Origin: an uncultured Rhodanobacteraceae bacterium
GTDB taxonomy: Bacteria; Pseudomonadota; Gammaproteobacteria; Xanthomonadales; SZUA-5
DNA length: 27,286 nucleotides
Direction: 5' to 3'
Assembly (NCBI GenBank): GCA_937928755.1
Contig: CALEZI010000114.1
Span: 1-27,286, forward strand
The stretch's first letter is position 1. Each line of letters starts with the position of its first letter. Made by a program: the position numbers and the translations under genes. Positions 22,258-27,286 of the stretch are shown piece after piece. The notes beneath the pieces were generated by a model, which was not told the DNA's origin, made no database searches, and saw nothing but the letters and a program-made list of their open reading frames with translations.

Positions 22258-24357
22258 CTACAGCTGTTCCAGCACCTCGACCAGCGCGGCGAGTGGACGC
22301 GGGTCGTCGAACAGCCGTGCATCGGGATCGAGCAGTCGCTGGCGCATTTCGGCGGCGTAGCGGCCATCGTGCGCCACGCGCAACGCAAGCTGCACATAGG
22401 CTTCGGCGGAATCCGCGATCAGTTCGGCGCATCCGCACGCGCGCAGCATTGCCGACGACTGGCGGCTGCGCATGCTGGCGCCGGGCCACGCGATCAGCGG
22501 CAGGCCCTGGGCGATCGCATCCAGGCTGGTATTGCCGCCGGAGAATCCGGGGCTGTCGAGCAGCACGTCGCAGGCAACCATCACCGCGCGAAAATGCTCG
22601 GGTGTCGCCCACGGCAACCAGCGGACATGGCGCTCGGGATTCACGCCATTGCGTTGCAGGCGACGGCGCAGGCGTTCGCTGAGTGCCGGCGCGCTGTCTT
22701 CGAACATCACCACCGTCGCTGATCGATCGGCGGCGACGATGCGCGCGATCAGCTCGTCGAACGTCGGGTGCAGCTTCACCGGCGCATGCGCTGCCAGGTA
22801 AAGTCTCCCCGACTCGGGCAATCCGAGTTGATCGCGCGCGCGGGTCGCCACTTTCGCCGGGCGTGCATAACAAGTCCCCAGTCCCGGCAGCACCTGCAGC
22901 CGCTCGCGATAATGGCTGGCGCCATCGATCGGCTCCATCTCGGCGCAGCTCAGCCAGACGTCGATGCTGGCCAGGCCGCTGCTCACCGGATGACCCCACG
23001 CGGCCAGTTGCAGCGGCGCGAGGCGCAGTGCCGCCAGCGGATAGACGCGTGGGCTGAGACCGATCTCGGGATACAGGATCGCCGCCGGTGCACTTTCGCG
23101 CAGCTCCGCCGCGACCTCGGCCAACGGTCCCGGCAGGTGTCGAAAGCGGCTGGCGCTGGCAGCGATGTGGTCGCTGACCGCATCGACCATCGCCCCCACA
23201 TGGTAAACGTCGACCCACCAGCCGGCGGCCCGCAGGGCGCCGATCCAGGGACCGAAATAGGCGCTGATCGTGCCCAGGTTCCAGCGCGCCGACACCATTG
23301 CGATGCTGCGCCGGCGCGGCTGCGACGCGGTTTGTGTCGCGGCGCGCCCGGCGATGGCCGCGGCCGCAGCGCCGTACCAATCGCCGAAGGCACGCGCCAA
23401 GCCACTGTCGTCCTGGCCGTGGTAGGCGAGCGGGTAATGGCTGTGCGCCAGATCGTCCAACGTGGCGGTGCCATCGCGCAGCCGCCGGCTGGGCCACAAC
23501 GTTTCCAGTTGCTCGATGCCGGCGGCAAAACGCCGGCGCGCGCGATCGATTTCGTTGACGTCGGCGACCACCGCTGGCAATCCAAGCGCGCCGACCAGGG
23601 CCGCGCGCAGGCGCGTGCCGTCGTCGCCGGCTGCCGCGGCAGCGCGCTGCGCGTTGGCGCGAGCGGCGCTGTCATCGCCGCTGCCGAGCTGCGCCAGCGC
23701 CACACGCAGCATCAGGCCGGCATTGCCATGGGTCAGCGCCTGCTCGTAGGCGTGCGCGGCGGCAGCCGGCTCGCCGAGCAGATCCCATTCGGCGCCCAGC
23801 CGGGCCGCCATTTCCGGCGTCAACCGAGCGGGATCGAGCTTGGCCAAGGCCAGACGGGCGGCCGCGGGTTTGCCGCGCACGCGCTCGCAGAGCGCCCACT
23901 GCAGGCGCGCGTCCACCCGCGCCGGGTCGAGTTCGGCCGCACGCGCGAATGCCTGGACTGCGGTTTCGAAATGATTGCGCGCTTGCGCGCAGGCCCCCAG
24001 GTTGTGCCAGGCCAGCGCATTGCGGTCGTCGACGGCCAAGGCTTCGCGGTAGCAGGCTTCCGCCGCCGCAGCTTCGCCCCGCTGCAATGCGCTCGACCCT
24101 TGATTGTTCAGCGCCATCGAAAGCGCCGCGCGAATACCGGCGTGGCCAGGCAGCGCGTCGCGCAGCAAGCGGAACTGCACGGCCGCTTCGCCGTGGTCGC
24201 CGGATTGCATTGCGGCATTGGCGATCACCGCGCGCGCGCGCACGGCGACAGCGGCGCGCTCGATCAGCGGACGCGCCGCCGCGCTGGCTGCCTCCCACTG
24301 ACCGGCACGCAACATTTGTTCGGCGACAGCGATGGCGGCGGTGTCCGATGGGCTCAC
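22258..24357 (-). CDS. TPR-containing OGT/SPINDLY-like glycosyltransferase (GT41 type)
   Basis: This is a cytoplasmic protein of about 699 aa. Residues about 1-310 are TPR-like repeats (for example ALAWHNLGACAQARNHFETAV). The C-terminal half has the two GT-B lobes of bacterial O-GlcNAc-transferase-like enzymes: ILYPEIGLSP, GHPVSSG (equivalent to the usual GYPGTSG), LYLAAHAPVKLHP with the UDP-sugar lysine, and SGGNTSLDAIAQGLPLIAWPG near the end. Such enzymes glycosylate proteins, and in bacteria some modify flagellin or adhesins. The N-terminus is uncertain. The GTG at 24357 follows AGGA by 9 bases. The ATG at 24450 would add 31 residues of low-likelihood sequence, and the frame even runs antisense into ftsE. 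It is divergent from ftsE and convergent with the cyclase-TPR gene. Confidence 0.83.
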   Translation of the reverse strand: MSPSDTAAIAVAEQMLRAGQWEAASAAARPLIERAAVAVRARAVIANAAMQSGDHGEAAVQFRLLRDALPGHAGIRAALSMALNNQGSSALQRGEAAAAEACYREALAVDDRNALAWHNLGACAQARNHFETAVQAFARAAELDPARVDARLQWALCERVRGKPAAARLALAKLDPARLTPEMAARLGAEWDLLGEPAAAAHAYEQALTHGNAGLMLRVALAQLGSGDDSAARANAQRAAAAAGDDGTRLRAALVGALGLPAVVADVNEIDRARRRFAAGIEQLETLWPSRRLRDGTATLDDLAHSHYPLAYHGQDDSGLARAFGDWYGAAAAAIAGRAATQTASQPRRRSIAMVSARWNLGTISAYFGPWIGALRAAGWWVDVYHVGAMVDAVSDHIAASASRFRHLPGPLAEVAAELRESAPAAILYPEIGLSPRVYPLAALRLAPLQLAAWGHPVSSGLASIDVWLSCAEMEPIDGASHYRERLQVLPGLGTCYARPAKVATRARDQLGLPESGRLYLAAHAPVKLHPTFDELIARIVAADRSATVVMFEDSAPALSERLRRRLQRNGVNPERHVRWLPWATPEHFRAVMVACDVLLDSPGFSGGNTSLDAIAQGLPLIAWPGASMRSRQSSAMLRACGCAELIADSAEAYVQLALRVAHDGRYAAEMRQRLLDPDARLFDDPRPLAALVEVLEQL

Positions 24358-24489
24358 GCGCGCAGGTCCTGAATCCGGCGCGACAGGATAACGCGTGCTC
24401 CCGGTCGCGCGAGTCGCAAGCCACGCGCATTCGTCCGTCGGCTTCCGCATAATCGGCGCCAGTTCCCGATCTGATCCCCGGCCGCGCCC

Positions 24490-25182
24490 ATGTCGATCCG
24501 CTTCGAACTGGTCAGCAAGCGCTACGCCGAAGGGCGCGAAGCGCTCACCGACATCAGTTTCGAGATCGGTTATGGTGAGATGGTCTACGTCACCGGTCAT
24601 TCAGGCGCCGGCAAGAGCACGCTGCTCAAGTTGCTGGCACTGATCGAACGCCCCAGCGACGGTTTCATCGAAGTCTTCAGCAAACGCCTGGCGGATGTTG
24701 GTCGGCGCGCGCTGCCGGCTTACCGGCGCCGGCTCGGGCTGGTGTTTCAGGATCATCGCTTGCTGCTGGATCGCAATGCCTTCGACAACGTGGCGCTGCC
24801 GATGCGACTGAACGGCGTTGTCGAAGCCGAAATCGCGCGGCGTGTTCCAGCGGCTCTGGACCAGGTCGGACTCGGTGGTCGCGAGTCGGCGTTGCCGCGC
24901 GAGCTGTCGACTGGCGAGCAGCAGCGGTTGGGGATCGCCCGCGCGATGGTCGGTGTGCCCGACTTGCTGTTGGCCGATGAGCCGACCGGCAACCTCGATC
25001 CCAAACTTGCCGCCGAGATCATGGCATTGATGATTTCGCTGAAGGAGCAGGGCACCACGGTGATCATTGCCAGCCACGACCTGCCACTGATCCAGCGCAT
25101 GCGCAAGCGCACGCTGGTGCTCGATGGCGGCAGGCTGATCGACGATTTCCGCCCGGAGGACTGGTATGGCGCTGGCGGCTGA
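24490..25182 (+). CDS. ftsE: Cell division ATP-binding protein FtsE
   Basis: This is a 230-aa ABC ATPase that with FtsX forms the complex coupling septal-ring assembly to peptidoglycan hydrolase activation. Walker A is GHSGAGKST (36-44), the Q-loop is at Gln87 (LVFQDHRLL), the signature is LSTGEQQR (139-146, with Thr in place of the first Gly of LSGGEQQR), and Walker B is DLLLADEP with TGNLD after it. The H-loop is IIASHD. DHRLL and the DEPTGNLD stretch are typical of FtsE. The length is close to the usual 222. The end overlaps ftsX by 17 bases. The Thr in the signature is a mild oddity. Confidence 0.95.
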   Translation: MSIRFELVSKRYAEGREALTDISFEIGYGEMVYVTGHSGAGKSTLLKLLALIERPSDGFIEVFSKRLADVGRRALPAYRRRLGLVFQDHRLLLDRNAFDNVALPMRLNGVVEAEIARRVPAALDQVGLGGRESALPRELSTGEQQRLGIARAMVGVPDLLLADEPTGNLDPKLAAEIMALMISLKEQGTTVIIASHDLPLIQRMRKRTLVLDGGRLIDDFRPEDWYGAGG

Positions 25183-26116
25183 GCACACTCGTCCCCAGGG
25201 CGACAAGCGCCGCGCGTGGATGCGGGCGCACGCCGAGGGCATGCGTGCCGGGCTGCAGCGGCTGCTGCGCGATCCCTTCGGCCAGTTGTTGACGCTGGGT
25301 GTGATCGCGGTGGCGCTGGTGTTGCCGGCACTCGGTTTCCTCGCGCTCGACCAGATCGACCGCGCCACCGTGGCCTGGCGCCCGAGCGGCGACCTGACGG
25401 TGTTCCTGGCCGCAGGCGAGCCGGTCGAGCGCGCGATCGAACTGGCCGATGCGCTCAACGGAAAACCGGAAGTGGCGGAAACCGAAGTGCGCTCGGCCGA
25501 CGACGCGCTCGCCGAATTGCGCGCGATGAGCGATTTCGCCGAGGCGCTCGGTGCGCTCGACGCCAACCCGATGCCGGCCCTGGTGATCGTCAGATTGACT
25601 GCGGCGGGCGTCGCTCGGCTGGACGATTTCAAGGGCGAACTGGCCGCACGCAACGAAGTCGACTGGGTACAGGTCGACCGTCGCTGGCTGGAACGTCTGG
25701 AGGCGTTGCTGGAGCTCGCTCGGCGCGCGATCCTGCTGGGCGCGGCGATCCTTGCGGTGGCCGTGCTGCTGGTGGTCGGCAATACCATCCGCCTGGAGAT
25801 CTCGATCAAACGCGAAGAGATCCTGATCCTGAAACTGCTCGGCGCCAGCGATGGACATGTGCGCCGGCCGTTCCTGTACATCGGTGTCTGGTATGGCATC
25901 GTCGGCGGCTTGCTCGCGCTGGCGCTGGTCTGCGTCGGCTTGCTCGTGGTGCAACCCGCCGTCGACCGGCTTGCGTTAAGCTACGGGGCCGGGATTACCC
26001 TGCAGGGTTTGGGTACGCGCGGGATGGCCGTGCTGGTGGGCTACGGAGCGGTGCTGGGATGGCTGGGAGCATGGTTGGCGAGTGCGCGTCACCTGCGCGA
26101 GGCCGAGCCACGTTGA
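25166..26116 (+). CDS. ftsX: Cell division permease-like protein FtsX
   Basis: This is a 316-aa inner-membrane protein with the FtsX plan: a cytoplasmic start (about 1-40), transmembrane helix 1 (41-61), a periplasmic domain (about 62-185) that recruits the amidase activator EnvC, then three more helices (about 190-212, 235-262 and 283-305). The motif LEISIKREEILILKLLGAS after helix 2 is characteristic. ATG at 25166 overlaps the ftsE end by 17 bases, which means coupled expression. In many gammaproteobacteria rpoH follows ftsX; here a response regulator does. Confidence 0.95.
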   Translation: MALAAEHTRPQGDKRRAWMRAHAEGMRAGLQRLLRDPFGQLLTLGVIAVALVLPALGFLALDQIDRATVAWRPSGDLTVFLAAGEPVERAIELADALNGKPEVAETEVRSADDALAELRAMSDFAEALGALDANPMPALVIVRLTAAGVARLDDFKGELAARNEVDWVQVDRRWLERLEALLELARRAILLGAAILAVAVLLVVGNTIRLEISIKREEILILKLLGASDGHVRRPFLYIGVWYGIVGGLLALALVCVGLLVVQPAVDRLALSYGAGITLQGLGTRGMAVLVGYGAVLGWLGAWLASARHLREAEPR

Positions 26117-26197
26117 ACCGTTGATGGCAGCCGGAGCGGGAATGCGGAGCAACAGGCGCAGGCGAGCGCTGCACGGCGCAGGGAAGGGGAGCCGGGT

Positions 26198-27067
26198 ATG
26201 GAGACATCGGTAACGCGACACATCTCCAGCGAGAATCCGCGGGTGATGGTGGTCGACGGGTCCAAGGTGGTCCGCAAGATCATCGATCAGTTGTTGCATA
26301 ACGATCTGCCGGGCGTCACCGTGCTGGCTTGCAGCACAGGCGCCGAGGCCAAGGTGCAACTGGAATCCGGTGTCGTCGACCTGGTGACCACGGCACTGCG
26401 CCTGCCCGACATGGATGGCCTGGAACTCGCGCGACATATCCGCGAGCATTCGCCGCAGGCGTACATTCCGATCGTCGTGGTCTCCGGCGATGTGCAGGAA
26501 CGCCTGATGAATCGCGATCTCAGCAGCGACGTCACCGACTACTTCGACAAGTCGCTCGGCCCGCAAGCGCTGAGTACCTTCATACGCGGTTACATCCGCC
26601 CGGAAGGCATGGTGTCCGGCGATGTACTGTATGTCGAGGATTCGCGGGTGGTCGCGGTGGCGACCCGGCGCATGATGGAGAAACACGGAATCCGCGTGAA
26701 CCACGTGGTCAGTGTGGAAGATGCCATCGACATCCTGGAAAAAGCCAAGGCCGAGGGGCGCATCGGCGCCGACATCATCCTCACCGATGTCTACCTCAAG
26801 GGCGGCATGACCGGCGGCGACCTGCTCGACGTGGTGCGCGGACCCATGGGCTACGGCAAGGGCGAGTTGCCGATCCTGGTGATGACCGGCGACGACAATG
26901 CCACCAATCAGACCGCGTTGCTGCGAGCCGGGGCGAATGACCTGGTGCAGAAACCAACCGAAGAACGCCTGCTGATCACCAAGCTCTGTTTCCAGTTGCG
27001 CGTGGGTCAGGCAGTGCGGGCACAGGCGGCGGGCCAGGCAGGGCAGGCCGGGGCAGCCGGGCTCTGA
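26198..27067 (+). CDS. Double-receiver response regulator, first receiver lacks the phosphate-accepting Asp
   Basis: This is a 289-aa protein made of two CheY-like receiver domains and no output domain. Receiver 1 (about 15-125) keeps the acidic VVD (Asp20) and Lys118. However, the strand that should end in the phospho-acceptor Asp reads VTTALRLPDMDG with Ala66 at that site. Receiver 2 (about 141-265) is complete: Glu147-Asp148, Asp197 in ILTDVYL, Thr230 in VMTGD and Lys252-Pro253. The tail is Ala/Gly/Gln-rich. It probably signals by protein contact, with receiver 1 as a fixed pseudo-receiver. GGGGAGCC upstream of the ATG at 26198 supports the start. No histidine kinase lies in the window. 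A single gene in this gap after ftsX is likely. Confidence 0.88.
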   Translation: METSVTRHISSENPRVMVVDGSKVVRKIIDQLLHNDLPGVTVLACSTGAEAKVQLESGVVDLVTTALRLPDMDGLELARHIREHSPQAYIPIVVVSGDVQERLMNRDLSSDVTDYFDKSLGPQALSTFIRGYIRPEGMVSGDVLYVEDSRVVAVATRRMMEKHGIRVNHVVSVEDAIDILEKAKAEGRIGADIILTDVYLKGGMTGGDLLDVVRGPMGYGKGELPILVMTGDDNATNQTALLRAGANDLVQKPTEERLLITKLCFQLRVGQAVRAQAAGQAGQAGAAGL

Positions 27068-27089
27068 TCGGGTAGCCGGCCTGCGTTGG

Positions 27090-27267
27090 GTCCAGACTGG
27101 TCTGGACGCTCTTGCCCCGATCCAGCGAGAACTTGCGGCTTTGGTGGGTCCAGACTTGTCTGGACGCTCTTGGTCCGATCCAGCGAGAACTTGCGCTCGT
27201 GGTAGGTCCAGACTTGTCTGGACGCTCTTGCGAGTGCCTGGCGAAAAGCGTCCAGACAAGTCTGGAC
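27090..27267. repeat. REP-like palindrome cluster in 58-bp tandem units
   Basis: The 18-base palindrome GTCCAGACTTGTCTGGAC occurs at 27148-27165 and 27206-27223. A variant (central TG) is at 27090-27107, and the inverted form (central AA) is at 27250-27267. The first three are exactly 58 bases apart, and the spacers repeat the sequence GATCCAGCGAGAACTTGCG. The fourth is reversed and 44 bases on, so the cluster ends as an inverted pair (BIME-like). It starts 23 bases after the response regulator stop. It may terminate or protect that mRNA. No RAYT transposase is in the window. Confidence 0.85.
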
Positions 27268-27286
27268 CCACAGAAGCGCTGTCTCG

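Noticed and set aside
27090..27267. Repeats at the right end as a CRISPR array
   Set aside because: The spacers between the palindromes are themselves repeated, one copy is inverted, and no cas genes are present. REP/BIME fits better.

Overview
The window is about 27.3 kb of GC-rich gammaproteobacterial DNA. The type II secretion (T2SS) gene order H-I-J-K-L-M-N-D, with an XpsN-type protein in place of GspC and a lipoprotein secretin, is the Xanthomonas xps arrangement. This points to the Xanthomonadales/Lysobacterales (Xanthomonadaceae or Rhodanobacteraceae). I cannot name the genus.

Positions 33-7734 hold a tightly packed T2SS operon: pseudopilins gspH, I, J and K, inner-membrane platform proteins gspL and gspM, the GspC-like gspN and secretin gspD. 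A small lipoprotein gene (7793-8278) follows. Positions 8435-10042 carry a secreted protein of unknown function. Its codon use looks like that of a highly expressed gene, and it has its own candidate promoter, structured leader and a perfect terminator hairpin. A second secreted protein (10644-11615) and two long non-coding stretches follow. One of these holds a 161-bp element with perfect 20-bp inverted ends.

Positions 12151-19550 form a cell-surface or glycan block: a periplasmic parvulin-type prolyl isomerase, an O-antigen-type ABC exporter (Wzm/Wzt, the latter with a carbohydrate-binding C-terminus), two family-2 glycosyltransferases, a SAM methyltransferase and a 602-aa protein that looks like a divergent glycosyltransferase with a winged-helix-like front end. 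Next comes a large membrane protein with a degenerate class III cyclase domain and TPR repeats. It converges on a minus-strand TPR/OGT-like (GT41-type) glycosyltransferase. The window closes with ftsE-ftsX (cell division), a double-receiver response regulator and a cluster of REP-like palindromes.

The most unusual feature is a pair of related palindromic repeats of about 81-85 bp. They sit in frame inside the leader-peptide coding regions of the adjacent pseudopilin genes gspI and gspJ. Their arms are built from 7-base units, which is the architecture of a possible frameshift switch. A different GC-rich long palindrome fills the only sizeable gap in the same operon, before gspL. Together with the 161-bp inverted-repeat element and the terminal palindrome cluster, at least four kinds of palindromic repeat occur in 27 kb.
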